Below are positions 45,359-54,652 of a stretch of 64,000 nt of DNA, one piece after another; position 1 is the first letter of the stretch; the number at the start of each line of letters is the position of its first letter. The DNA comes from an uncultured Emticicia sp. (GTDB lineage Bacteria; Bacteroidota; Bacteroidia; Cytophagales; Spirosomataceae). The translations under genes and the position numbers were made by a program. The notes beneath the pieces are model-generated. The model saw nothing but the letters and a program-made list of their open reading frames with translations. It did no database searches and was not told where the DNA came from. Where the stretch lies: NCBI RefSeq assembly GCF_937903345.1, contig NZ_CALCZQ010000030.1, positions 310,001 to 374,000 on the forward strand, given 5' to 3'.

Positions 45359-47854
45359 TTAATTCACAGTAAATAAAGCATTTCCAAAAATCAATTTACC
45401 AGCATACCAAAAACCTCTGAATAGAGGAGAGTCAGCCATATAAACAATTTTTCCACGCCCCATTTCTTGTACTCCGAAAGTAAGCGTATTTTTCATTTTT
45501 TCTTTCGCAATTTTTCCTGCAAAGCCAGTCACATGATTATTCTCTTTAATATAACCTACATTCCAGCCATCTTTCAAATAATCATAAGCATACACATCAC
45601 GCACCAATGAGTAATAAATTCCGTCAGTGCCATAACCAAGCGGATGCGTTTTATCAATCTCTACTTTAAAAATAGCACCTGGAACTTGTTCCATGATTCC
45701 TTCACGCTCGCGTGTACCATATGTTTTGAGTTCAGCTTTATCGCTTGCTGTGGTATCTTTTTTATGTTTCAACGCAAAACCATCTTTGTCGGCAAAATAA
45801 GCAGTTGCTCCTTCAAGGGCTATTACTTTTCCTCCGCCTTGAATCCATTTTTTTAGAGCCTCACCATTGCCAAATATTTTTTCGTAACTGCCATCAGCCA
45901 AAACGATAACATCAAGTTGGTCGAGCGGAACTTTTGAAAATGTACTACCATCAAGCACGGTAATCGGATATTTGATTTGCTGCTCAAAGAAATGCCAAAC
46001 CTCGCCAAAGGCTGTTGAAACTACGCCATCACCAGCAATTAAGGCAACTCTTGGATTTTTAAGTACATTGACTGAACCTGAACCGAAGTCATTTCCACTC
46101 AAAACCATTCCAGATGTTGTTCCTAAAAGATTGATTTTGAATTCCTGAGCGGCGGCCTGAATTGTCTTATCAAATGTATCGCCCATACGTTCGTTATTAG
46201 TTCGAGTAATAATCAACGAGCCTGCATCAAATTTTCTACCATCAGTTTCAAACGGATTTTCATTAAATCTTACTTTAATTCCAGCCGCCAAAATTTTTGA
46301 TAAAAATTTCACATCTTCAAATGATTTCCATGCCGCTACGTAAGCATAAGGCTTCCCGTCGATAATAGCAGTTTTTGTCGTTGTCAACCGTGAGCTGCCT
46401 ATTGCCAGCTTTTCTTTGGCTGCAAACGCCTTTAATCCATAAGCATAGGCCAATGACCAAGAAGTAAGGTCATAAGTTACTGAATCTTCAAGAGCCGTTT
46501 TTGGTTCAAATAAAATCTTTACAAACGTTCCTTTTGGTTGAAAGGTGCTGATAATTAGGTCATTAGCTTCTACTTTGAAACTTTCATCCTTTAAACTTTG
46601 ATAACTAAAACCTGTAAGTGTAGATTCTTTTGATGCAAAACCATAATTTATTTGCAGTTTATCCAAATGGTTGGTTAATGCTTGAATCTTTGCTTCATCG
46701 CCTTTGGTTTTCATTACAAATGATTTGTAAGTGCCGTATCCATTGGTAGTTTTATCAGTAAAAAACTTTGTAAATTCCTCGACAGTTTTATCGGCACGGC
46801 TTGAAATTGCCTCTAAAGAGCCCATGCTTGTGGCAAAATGATGTGAAATACGTTGTGCAAGTGTAAGCGTATCACCGTCGTCTTTGGCAATTGCCAGGCC
46901 AGCACGACCGCCTCCACCTTGCTCATAAGTCATGCCGATTGCACCATTGTAGGATGGATAAGTGTCGCCATAGCTTGGATAAAGTAAATCGTAATTTTCT
47001 TTTGAGAAATATAGCCAGTAATTTTGATCAAAATATTTTTTATTGAATTCACCCAACGTTTGTTGAAACTCACGCTGCCATTTGCTCAAATCTTCATGAT
47101 AAGGTTTAGCTGATGGCGGGAAATAGTATGGGGTATTATATCCCATTTCGTGGAAATCAGCGTGAAGATGTGGCATCCATTGGTTATAAAGTTTTACACG
47201 TTGTTGTGTGATTTCTTGCGTTTGCCATGCCCAATCACGGTTTGGGTCGAAAATATAATGAGAAAAACGGCCACCTGGCCAAGGTTCATTGTGTTCAATC
47301 GCAAAAGGAGCAGGGTTTCCTCCTTGATTAGCCACGCGGTTGTACCATTGAGCATAACGGTCACGTCCATCAGGATTGATACATGGGTCGAGTATGACGA
47401 CCGTATTTTTTAATACATTTTGTGTAGTTGCATTATTTTTATTAAGAAGTTCGTACAAAACTTTTAGAACGGCTTCTGAACTAACAGCTTCATTGCCATG
47501 CACATTATAGCTTAACCATGCAATTGCAGGTATTTTGCTAGTTGGTTTACCTTCCAAAAGGCCGATACTTTTTAGGTTGTTTGTTCGAATTTCTTCAATC
47601 TTTGCTAAGTTTTCTGGAGAAGCAATGATAGCAACCATAAGTTGGCGACCTTCAAATGTCGTACCATAGTCAATAACTTTTACTTGGCTTGGGTTTTGTG
47701 CTGCTACATGACGCACATAGTCTACTATCCTATGATGAAAGCTAAACTTTGTGCCCAACTTATACCCCAGAAATTCGTCGGGAGTTTTAGTGGTTTGAGC
47801 CGATAGATTTAAAAAACTGCAGATTAAGAAAAAACAATAGGAAATCTTTCTCAT
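45359..47854 (-). CDS. M14 family zinc carboxypeptidase
   Basis: An 831-residue exported metallopeptidase. Signal peptide at 1-20 (MRKISYCFFLICSFLNLSAQ). The zinc-binding HxxE is His119/Glu122 (NVHGNEAVSSE), and the third zinc histidine lies in MPHLHADFHEMGY. The catalytic glutamate is probably in GMTYEQGGGG. The C-terminal 400 residues contain no second catalytic site and include a Rossmann-like segment (VALIAGDGVVSTAFGEVWHF). Full length for the Bacteroidota M14 family. Confidence 0.9.
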   Translation of the reverse strand: MRKISYCFFLICSFLNLSAQTTKTPDEFLGYKLGTKFSFHHRIVDYVRHVAAQNPSQVKVIDYGTTFEGRQLMVAIIASPENLAKIEEIRTNNLKSIGLLEGKPTSKIPAIAWLSYNVHGNEAVSSEAVLKVLYELLNKNNATTQNVLKNTVVILDPCINPDGRDRYAQWYNRVANQGGNPAPFAIEHNEPWPGGRFSHYIFDPNRDWAWQTQEITQQRVKLYNQWMPHLHADFHEMGYNTPYYFPPSAKPYHEDLSKWQREFQQTLGEFNKKYFDQNYWLYFSKENYDLLYPSYGDTYPSYNGAIGMTYEQGGGGRAGLAIAKDDGDTLTLAQRISHHFATSMGSLEAISSRADKTVEEFTKFFTDKTTNGYGTYKSFVMKTKGDEAKIQALTNHLDKLQINYGFASKESTLTGFSYQSLKDESFKVEANDLIISTFQPKGTFVKILFEPKTALEDSVTYDLTSWSLAYAYGLKAFAAKEKLAIGSSRLTTTKTAIIDGKPYAYVAAWKSFEDVKFLSKILAAGIKVRFNENPFETDGRKFDAGSLIITRTNNERMGDTFDKTIQAAAQEFKINLLGTTSGMVLSGNDFGSGSVNVLKNPRVALIAGDGVVSTAFGEVWHFFEQQIKYPITVLDGSTFSKVPLDQLDVIVLADGSYEKIFGNGEALKKWIQGGGKVIALEGATAYFADKDGFALKHKKDTTASDKAELKTYGTREREGIMEQVPGAIFKVEIDKTHPLGYGTDGIYYSLVRDVYAYDYLKDGWNVGYIKENNHVTGFAGKIAKEKMKNTLTFGVQEMGRGKIVYMADSPLFRGFWYAGKLIFGNALFTVN

Positions 47855-48048
47855 TTGAGGCTGAATGTTTTGAAGTATTTAGATTTTTCAAAGATAGATA
47901 AGAGAAAGGGGATTTACGAAAGTCAGACAAAGTATTTCATAAAAATAATACATTTTTTCTATTTTTAATTTAAAATGTAATATTTTTTATTTTTAATATA
48001 ATGTTAGTAAGAATTTTAGGTATTTTGTCTTTTTTTTGGAGCGGGCTA

Positions 48049-48078
48049 TTGTGCATTAAATTTTTTGCCGTACTTTTG
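48049..48078 (+). promoter_or_regulatory. Promoter of tRNA-Glu
   Basis: TTG at 48049-48051 and TACTTTTG at 48071-48078, with a 19-bp spacer. This fits the Bacteroidota TTG / TAnnTTTG promoter exactly. Transcription would start near 48085, about 35 bases upstream of the tRNA. Confidence 0.8.
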
Positions 48079-48118
48079 CACCACAATTCGCTTACGCAGA
48101 CGATAAATGGAACCAGCC

Positions 48119-48190
48119 GGCCCTATCGTCTAGCGGTTAGGACAAGTCCCTTTCACGGATTAAACCGGGGTTCGATTCCCCGTAGGGTCA
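48119..48190 (+). tRNA. tRNA-Glu (anticodon UUC)
   Basis: 72-base gene without encoded CCA. Acceptor stem GGCCCTA pairs with TAGGGTC (one G-U), the discriminator base is A, the D-arm is TCTAGCGGTTAGGA, the anticodon loop CTTTCAC reads TTC, and the T-arm contains GGTTCGATTCC. Confidence 0.97.
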
Positions 48191-48219
48191 CGAGGTCGCT
48201 ACGGTTAAAAAATCTTTAG

Positions 48220-48253
48220 ACGCCTGATTGCAATTTGCTTTTAGGCGTTTTTC
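48220..48253 (+). terminator. Terminator of tRNA-Glu
   Basis: ACGCCT at 48220-48225 pairs with AGGCGT at 48243-48248, followed by TTTTTC. It lies about 30 bases after the tRNA. Confidence 0.75.
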
Positions 48254-48902
48254 TTTTATTTACTTCATTTATTTTATTTTCTAAATCACAAATAAATCTT
48301 GGATTATTTTTTTCTGAACAAACCTACCTTGTTTTATTCTCGAATCTTACGAAAAGATGATGGTGTTTTTGCTAATGCTAAAGTATCTTTTATAGCTTTA
48401 TCAAAAAAATGTTCACAGAATGGAATAACGATTGATTACATTTAATGGTAGTGGTATAAATGATTTTCTTTGTTCGTATAAGGAATTATATTTTAGAAGC
48501 GATGCTTTTGTAGTGAGCGACCAAGCATCATTATTTAAGAATTTTTTTAGAATAGAACTTTTGAAAAAAATCCTTTAAATTAGGGCCTTTTACCGAAAAT
48601 GCAATTTAATATGGTGTATTTTTCGTAAGCTAAGAAATTCAAAAGCATTAAAATTCAATTTGGAAACTTTTATGAGTGCGAAAATAAAGGAAGCAGGTGA
48701 ATTGGAAAAAGTAGTAAGTAAAAGGTAATGGTATTTACCATTAAAATAAAATCAATCTTTGAAGATTTTGTGAATAGACTGGGCTATAAAGACAAATTTG
48801 ATGTAACTCCAAGCAATTTTTAGTATGAAATGCCGTCATTATTCGGTTTGAAGGCAGTAGATTTTATAAATTTTGAATCCAAACTTATTTTCAAATCGTA
48901 AT
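48254..48902. other. Gene-poor region behind tRNA-Glu, possible decayed DNA
   Basis: About 650 bp without an intact gene. Short open frames are present, such as one of about 50 codons at 48289-48442 with no ATG (includes LRKDDGVFANAKVSFIALSK) and a frame at 48728-48901 broken by a TAG (48821-48823) that reads MVFTIKIKSIFEDFVNRLGY on one side and EMPSLFGLKAVDFINFESKL on the other. These may be remnants of genes, but nothing identifies them. Confidence 0.4.
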
Positions 48903-49499
48903 TTATTTCCATTTTAGCGTCTCAAGAATATGTTTCGAATCGACTTTCATATAATCAATAATAGGTTTAAGTGAATCGTTTTCAGTGGCTGTCATTAAAT
49001 ATACTGCTCCTCTGAGGTAATGCTTAGTGCTGTCGGTTACAAAAAACTGATATGGGCTAGGAACCTCTCCCTCTAACTCAAAAATTACTGCTTTTTTACC
49101 ACTTTTAGTTAACAATATTTTATCGGTTATTGAATAAGCCTTTTTATCATGGTTAAATGCTAATTTTGCAGCATCTCCCATCATATTTTGTAATCTACTT
49201 AGGTCATGGTTTACTTTTTTATAGGTAAACTGAATCCGAGTATTAAGTTTTGGATAATAAACAATGATCCAATGTGGTTCAGCATTTTTGAAAGTATCAA
49301 TTTGTATAATAGCTTCTTTTGAATATTCAAAAGAATATGGATACTTATTAGGTAAAGTTTGGTAGGTATGTTGTGGCAAATCTATGCGATTGAAACCACG
49401 AGGTTTTGGAGAATACTCTTGAGTTGAGCTATTGCAAGCTCCGAGCCAAATGCCTAATACGATTACTGATAAAACTTTTATAACATGAATTTGGTTCAT
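48903..49499 (-). CDS. gldD: Gliding motility lipoprotein GldD
   Basis: A 198-residue lipoprotein needed for gliding motility and type IX secretion in Flavobacterium and relatives. The lipobox LGAC puts the acylated cysteine at residue 22. EYSPKPRGFNRIDLPQHTYQ is the hallmark of the family, followed by YPYSFEYSKEA and the conserved central part (PHWIIVYYPKLNTRIQFTYK). It is the downstream gene of a phosphoribosyltransferase, 10 bp apart on the same strand, so probably in one operon. Other gld genes are not in this window. Confidence 0.9.
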   Translation of the reverse strand: MNQIHVIKVLSVIVLGIWLGACNSSTQEYSPKPRGFNRIDLPQHTYQTLPNKYPYSFEYSKEAIIQIDTFKNAEPHWIIVYYPKLNTRIQFTYKKVNHDLSRLQNMMGDAAKLAFNHDKKAYSITDKILLTKSGKKAVIFELEGEVPSPYQFFVTDSTKHYLRGAVYLMTATENDSLKPIIDYMKVDSKHILETLKWK

Positions 49500-49509
49500 A
49501 GAATAATTC

Positions 49510-50010
49510 TTAATAAATGTAAACTCCTGTTTTTTCTTCGTCGCTCAAAACTACCTGAATATGCTCATTGAGTGTTGTCGATAAGGAATAACCAACGTAA
49601 TCGGCAGCTATTGGAAAATTTGGATGATTACGGTCAACGATTACCGCAACCTGTAATTTCTTAATTGGAATATTCAGAAAGGGACGTAAACTAAATGCAA
49701 GAGTTTTTCCCGTATTAAGTACGTCATCACATAGAACGATGTTTTTATTTCGAAAAGTATCTACTTCACTTTCAATATTTATTTCTGCTTGTTCGGTGGC
49801 CTTTTTGTCGAAAGATACTCTTGCGATATGAACATCTATTTTGGAGATTTGACGAAGTTCAACCACCAGCATTTTAGCAAAAGTATAGCCTTCTCCGTTA
49901 ATTCCAGCTATAATTATAGAAGATTCTTCAAAATTTTGCTCATATACCTGATAAGCAATTCTACGAATTTTTTGAAGTGTTTGGGTTTTGTTCAATAATT
50001 GGTTCGACAT
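49510..50010 (-). CDS. Phosphoribosyltransferase family protein
   Basis: A 166-residue type I phosphoribosyltransferase. VLCDDVLNTGKTL is the PRPP-binding loop. The N-terminal half is helical (TLQKIRRIAYQVYEQNFEES) with GINGEGYTFAKML after it. It resembles PyrR and hypoxanthine/guanine phosphoribosyltransferase-like proteins, but the exact substrate is not clear. It is first in a likely operon with gldD. Confidence 0.85.
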   Translation of the reverse strand: MSNQLLNKTQTLQKIRRIAYQVYEQNFEESSIIIAGINGEGYTFAKMLVVELRQISKIDVHIARVSFDKKATEQAEINIESEVDTFRNKNIVLCDDVLNTGKTLAFSLRPFLNIPIKKLQVAVIVDRNHPNFPIAADYVGYSLSTTLNEHIQVVLSDEEKTGVYIY

Positions 50011-50210
50011 AAAATATACTTTGGTCAGTGGCTTTTGGGCCAGAGCGTGAATATAAAATGTTTGATTAGAAATATAATCCTTTAGATTTTGGGCTGATTA
50101 TAAGAGATATTGATTAAATAAAAAAACGTATTCCTTTGATCGCTTTTTGGCATAGTTTATGCAAATGTCATTAATCAATATTTATAAAGAACAAAGATAC
50201 TCAAAACTTA

Positions 50211-50672
50211 ATGATTATGAAGTCCATGAAATACTTAATGTCGTCAATCATTTTTATTTTTCTTACAAGTGCTACCAGTCCCAAAAAGGATGATATTCCC
50301 AAAAAGGATGATATAAAGATAAGTAAAGAAGATAAAGAATTGGCCGATAGAATCAGGATGTCGTTTAGAGGGGGAAATCCTCGAATGTTAGCAAGTTGTC
50401 TAAACCAGCAAGTTGAATTGGTGATAGATTCAGAAAAAATTGATTTCCGAAAAATTTCATCACAACAGGCGGAACAGATTTTTAAGACCTTCTTTCAAAA
50501 AAATCCTCCCTTGGCATTTCAATATGTTTATCAGGGAGCATCAAATGCCGATCTGAGGTATAGTGTAGGTACATATCGAAGTCGAAACAAAGATTTTCTG
50601 GTTTATATTTTGGTTCGTCGGGCAGATGCCAACAAATATGTGATTGATACGATTCAGTTTAGAGAGGGATGA
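50211..50672 (+). CDS. DUF4783 domain protein
   Basis: A 153-residue exported protein (hydrophobic signal at residues 7-22, YLMSSIIFIFLTSATS). The linker shows a tandem duplication PKKDDIPKKDDIK, and the folded domain (from about residue 42) is DUF4783: RGGNPRMLASCLNQQVELVID, FFQKNPPLAFQYVYQGASN and YRSRNKDFLVYILV. DUF4783 proteins have the cystatin-like shape of NTF2-like folds, but no role is known. Alternative starts are at residues 3 and 6. Confidence 0.85.
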   Translation: MIMKSMKYLMSSIIFIFLTSATSPKKDDIPKKDDIKISKEDKELADRIRMSFRGGNPRMLASCLNQQVELVIDSEKIDFRKISSQQAEQIFKTFFQKNPPLAFQYVYQGASNADLRYSVGTYRSRNKDFLVYILVRRADANKYVIDTIQFREG

Positions 50673-50719
50673 TATCTTCTACATACGAATTTATGTACAA
50701 CTTAATACAAAATAATATG

Positions 50720-50748
50720 AAAGGCTCTATAATTGTCAGAGCCTTTTT
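50720..50748 (+). terminator. Terminator of the DUF4783 gene
   Basis: AAAGGCTCT pairs with AGAGCCTTT around a 9-base loop, followed by TTC and T-rich sequence, about 48 bp after the stop. Clear intrinsic terminator. Confidence 0.85.
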
Positions 50749-50971
50749 CTATTTTTGTGCTTTCGAATAAAAATAATGTGTGTTTGAATATTAGTTAGGT
50801 AATGAGCTATTATTAATTTACAAAATTAAATTATGTAAATTATTGACTATTAGTGTTTTATATTTTGTATAGAATGTCATGTCTTTTGTCTCAACACTTT
50901 AAAAAGGTAATTATCGAAAATTAGACCGATATTGAAGCATCGATTATAAACTTAATTACAACAAAAATAAG

Positions 50972-51460
50972 ATGATAGTAAAAACTAAAAAATTTGCCTT
51001 AGACCCCAAACAATATGTTAGTATTTCTTTTAAGCGACATATGTCAGCTGAATGGAAATGGTTGTTGATTCCAGCTGCGGTTTTTTTATTGGGCTTGGTT
51101 CTTCATTTTACTGGTACATACAAAAACTGGTGGATTCCGGTGGTGGCAATAGTTGGTGGTGGGCTTTATGTGTTGTTTTGGTATGTACAGTTTTATGCAG
51201 CATCGCAGATGGATCAAAACAAGCAGATGTTTGATAAGTTTTTGTACGAAATTGATAGCCGCCAGATTTTAGTTAAAATCAATCAGAAAGAAGGTGGAAT
51301 CATGAAATGGGAGAGTATTCAGTCAGCAGAACGCATGTCTGATGCCTTTTTGCTAATAATTGCTAAAGGACAGTTTTTACGCTTTCCATTTTCTGTATTT
51401 AATAGCGAGCATGACTTGAAATTATTTGAGTCAATTTTGAAGCGTAAAGAACTTTTATAA
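50972..51460 (+). CDS. YcxB-like membrane protein
   Basis: A 162-residue protein with two membrane helices (residues about 30-47, WLLIPAAVFLLGLVLHF, and 53-75, WWIPVVAIVGGGLYVLFW) and a C-terminal soluble region (KWESIQSAERMSDAFLLIIAKGQFLRFPFSVF) typical of YcxB-like proteins. The role of the family is unknown. Single-gene unit. Confidence 0.75.
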   Translation: MIVKTKKFALDPKQYVSISFKRHMSAEWKWLLIPAAVFLLGLVLHFTGTYKNWWIPVVAIVGGGLYVLFWYVQFYAASQMDQNKQMFDKFLYEIDSRQILVKINQKEGGIMKWESIQSAERMSDAFLLIIAKGQFLRFPFSVFNSEHDLKLFESILKRKELL

Positions 51461-51540
51461 ATTATTTTTTAAAAGTTTTATTAAGGCAAAGGTTAATTTC
51501 TAAATATTTTGTAATCAATGTTTTAATAGTAAATTTGGTG

Positions 51541-51594
51541 TTATATCCAATACAACAAATCAAGATTTATTATGAATTTTTGTATTGGATATAA
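51541..51594. repeat. 15-bp perfect inverted repeat
   Basis: TTATATCCAATACAA at 51541-51555 is repeated in complement at 51580-51594, with a 24-base loop. It lies about 80 bp downstream of the YcxB-like gene. It may be a distal terminator or the remains of a mobile element. Confidence 0.55.
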
Positions 51595-51609
51595 TCCTTC
51601 CTTTCTAAT

Positions 51610-51806
51610 GCTACCTCTCAGTTTTTACTCCTTTAAAGCAGAATACGAATCGTATTTCATAAAAATAACATGCCATAAGATGATCAATCCTAGTCAAATC
51701 AGTTGCTTCTTCTACACTCATACCTTCTCAGTAATAGCCAAATGATGTGCGAATAGAAATCAATTCATCTTGAATATGAGGTCTTACACGTGAGGTTTTT
51801 CAATTA
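51610..51806 (-). pseudogene. Possible decayed gene fragment
   Basis: On the minus strand, one frame reads RVRPHIQDELISIRTSFGYY, a stop, then EGMSVEEATDLTRIDHLMAC and on to a TAG at 51610. The codon content and charged residues look protein-like, with one internal stop. No family identified, and chance reading cannot be excluded. The rest of 51595-51923 shows no gene. Confidence 0.3.
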
Positions 51807-51923
51807 CTTACTCGATGCATTCGGTCTAAATTTGAATGAATTCTTGCATAACTTTATAGTTTAAAATGTTTGGCAATCAAACTACAATAGCAATGCCAAA
51901 TTGAGAAATAAATTATTTATGAT

Positions 51924-54563
51924 TTAGTTTACCACCATTTTAATGATTTTGCTTAAATTTCCAGAAACTAATCTTATAAAATAAAGACCTGAATTGAGTT
52001 TATTTACTTCAAACTGCTTACCATATTTCAGAGCTTTTGTTTGTAGCGATTCTTCGAAACGTACTCTTCCTAAAATATCAATGAGCTGAATTTTTTCTAT
52101 ATAATTATAATTGGTTTTTAGCTTAAATGATGTGCCATTATTAGGGTTTGGATACAACGAAGCCTCCATTCCATAGAAGTCATCTGATTGTGGTGATTTT
52201 TCCGAAAGCAAGTCTGTCATCCAGATTCCTCTACCAAAAGTGGCTGCGTAAAGTTTTTTAGTCGTCTGATTTATTTCAAGTTCATGTATGATTACATTTG
52301 GAAGGTTGGTTATGAGCGGTTTCCATTCTTTTGTACCTTCTACCATATAATATACACCAATATCCATACCCACATATAAAATATCGGTTTCGGTATCAGA
52401 CTGATATACAATACTATTCGCTGGAAGATTTGGGAGGTTATAACTGATATTTTCCCAGTTTTTTCCACCATCACTAGAATAAAATACTTTTTGGCCTTCC
52501 TCAAAATTGCTAAGTGTAGCCCAGACACGGTCTGGAAAATTATCGTCAACTGTGAGATATGTGATGTACGAATCTTTATAAATATTATTTGTAATATTCT
52601 CCCAAAATATACCATTATTGACTGTACGCCATAGCTCAGCTGATTGTTTTAGCATTGGCGTAGATTTCTTTGCAATATAAACGGTATTTGCATCAGATGT
52701 CGGAACTGCCAAAGCTGTTGACACTTGTGGATACCGAGTAGTGCCGTAAATCTTGAAGTTTGAAATTGTAGTGAGTTTACTTCTATCTTGGGCTACCTCC
52801 ATCTTATGAATATTTCCACCTGCAATAATTATTTGATTACTCTTTTCATTAATAATAAATGGGGTAGTCCACTCGCCAATATCATTATTGTTGGAAGGTG
52901 GAAAAACGGGTATATCTTGTTTTTTTGCATCATTTAGGTTGAAAAAAGAAACAAATCCATATTGGGAAGAACCATAGACATAGTTTTTACTCAAAGCACC
53001 TTCCATGCCATCGCCGCCAAATTCGCTCGTCCAAGGTTTGTTATCCTGCGTTAAAAACATATTATTATCCTGAGCTCCCGTCAAAATCTTCGTTCCATCC
53101 TGTGAAATGCCTAAACGATAACATGAAGTTGCATTTACGCCTTTCGAAATGAATTTCCAAGAAAGGTTAGCAAACGTGCTGGCAATAATTTCTTTGGTAG
53201 AATAAACACCACCATCGTTACATAAATAAATTGTCTTATTGAGTGGATTATATCCAAAATAATGTTGGTCTGGATGAATGGTAGTATAGCCAGTGGCTTG
53301 TCGCCAAGAAGCCCCACCATCGGCTGTTTCGTTCACAATCAAGCCTCCAACATATACCGTCTGAGGTTTGGTTGGATGAACTAAAATACATAGATCATAA
53401 AAGCCCTGACCACCAGTAGACGAATATGTGGTTGATAATAAATTGCCTTTAAAGGCTGATTTTTGCCAAGTTTCACCATTATCAGGGCTTTTGTAGAAGC
53501 CTTCAAAACCATTGTTATTATCGCAACTAACGGCATAAATTAAGTTCGGATTGGTTGGTGAAATCGCCATTTCTATTCTTTGAGCAGTTGTTTTTCCAAT
53601 TCCAGTTAACAAATATCTCCAGGTATTACCTGCATCTTCTGATTTCCAAATGCCTGCCTCTCCTAGCTTGGTGGTAGCTACATAAATTGAAGCTGCAAAT
53701 AGAATATTCGCATTAGTAGGATGCTGTATTAAAGCCGAGGTCATTTTATCCAAAACTTTATTCGACCAGGTATCTCCACCATCGAATGATTTGAAAATCC
53801 CTTTTGTTCCTACAACAACCACTTCTTTTGAATTTTTAGGATTCACCCAAATTGTACGAGTAATTGAGGTGATTCCTTCGGAAAGTTGATTTTTAAGGCC
53901 TGTTTGTTGCCAAGTTTTGCCGCTATTGTTACTTTTCCAAACGCCGATTCCGTAGTAAGTATTTCGTTTACGGTCTGCAGTGTAGAGGTCATAGCCTATA
54001 TATGCAAAGTCGGCCAAAGAGATATAAATGATTTCAGGATTATTGGGGTCAATTGTGATGCCGCTTACTCTCAAAATTGGTAGGTTATCGCCAATGGGCG
54101 TATATGAATCTCCTCCATTTGTAGTTTTCCAAATGCCCCCTTGTCCAAAGCCTACATAAAAAGTTAAGCTATCTTTTGGGTGAAAGGCTATGCAGTTTAC
54201 TCTGCCAATGCCAAATAAATCAGTTCTTCCATATGGTCCGACTGGAACCCATGCAGATGCTTTTTGACGTGTATTTTCGCTGTTTTTTCTAAGATTTTCA
54301 ATGTTTTCATTGGCAGAAAGTAAAAAATCACTTGAAGGCATATTCCCAGCGGTATCTATTCTGCGGAGAAGTTCGTGCTCATATCGAGCCATCCACTTCC
54401 ATCCACGAGTTTCTTTAGGTTGTTGGAAGAGCCAATCTCTGAATTTTTCTTCATGTTGATATAAATTCTTCGATTCGATTAATGTCGGAATCCTTTCAGA
54501 AATGGATTGAGCCGCTATAACAAAACTACAAAATAACAATAATATGGTAGTGGTACTTTTCAT
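51924..54563 (-). CDS. BNR/sortilin-like propeller protein with T9SS sorting domain
   Basis: An 879-residue secreted protein. Signal peptide at 1-18 (MKSTTTILLLFCSFVIAAQ). Many Asp-box/BNR-type repeats of the VPS10/sortilin kind follow: GIWKTTNGGDSYTP, GIFKSFDGGDTWSN, GIWKSEDAGNTWRY, GFYKSPDNGETWQKS and FYSSDGGKNWENIS, which build a large propeller. The last 85 residues are a type A T9SS sorting domain (ASLYPNPNNGTSFKL ... GLYFIRLVSGNLSKIIKMVV). So the protein is probably exported through the T9SS and anchored or released; role unknown. Confidence 0.9.
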   Translation of the reverse strand: MKSTTTILLLFCSFVIAAQSISERIPTLIESKNLYQHEEKFRDWLFQQPKETRGWKWMARYEHELLRRIDTAGNMPSSDFLLSANENIENLRKNSENTRQKASAWVPVGPYGRTDLFGIGRVNCIAFHPKDSLTFYVGFGQGGIWKTTNGGDSYTPIGDNLPILRVSGITIDPNNPEIIYISLADFAYIGYDLYTADRKRNTYYGIGVWKSNNSGKTWQQTGLKNQLSEGITSITRTIWVNPKNSKEVVVVGTKGIFKSFDGGDTWSNKVLDKMTSALIQHPTNANILFAASIYVATTKLGEAGIWKSEDAGNTWRYLLTGIGKTTAQRIEMAISPTNPNLIYAVSCDNNNGFEGFYKSPDNGETWQKSAFKGNLLSTTYSSTGGQGFYDLCILVHPTKPQTVYVGGLIVNETADGGASWRQATGYTTIHPDQHYFGYNPLNKTIYLCNDGGVYSTKEIIASTFANLSWKFISKGVNATSCYRLGISQDGTKILTGAQDNNMFLTQDNKPWTSEFGGDGMEGALSKNYVYGSSQYGFVSFFNLNDAKKQDIPVFPPSNNNDIGEWTTPFIINEKSNQIIIAGGNIHKMEVAQDRSKLTTISNFKIYGTTRYPQVSTALAVPTSDANTVYIAKKSTPMLKQSAELWRTVNNGIFWENITNNIYKDSYITYLTVDDNFPDRVWATLSNFEEGQKVFYSSDGGKNWENISYNLPNLPANSIVYQSDTETDILYVGMDIGVYYMVEGTKEWKPLITNLPNVIIHELEINQTTKKLYAATFGRGIWMTDLLSEKSPQSDDFYGMEASLYPNPNNGTSFKLKTNYNYIEKIQLIDILGRVRFEESLQTKALKYGKQFEVNKLNSGLYFIRLVSGNLSKIIKMVVN

Positions 54564-54652
54564 TTAAAAGAAAAATTAATTAGTCATCAGTCATAGGCTC
54601 AACTTTAAATTGTCAGGACCTAACAATAATAAGTAAATTTAAGTCGAGAAAT

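Noticed and set aside
48119..48253. tRNA-Glu as an integration site
   Set aside because: No integrase gene and no copy of the tRNA 3' end was seen downstream, so only decayed DNA can be reported.
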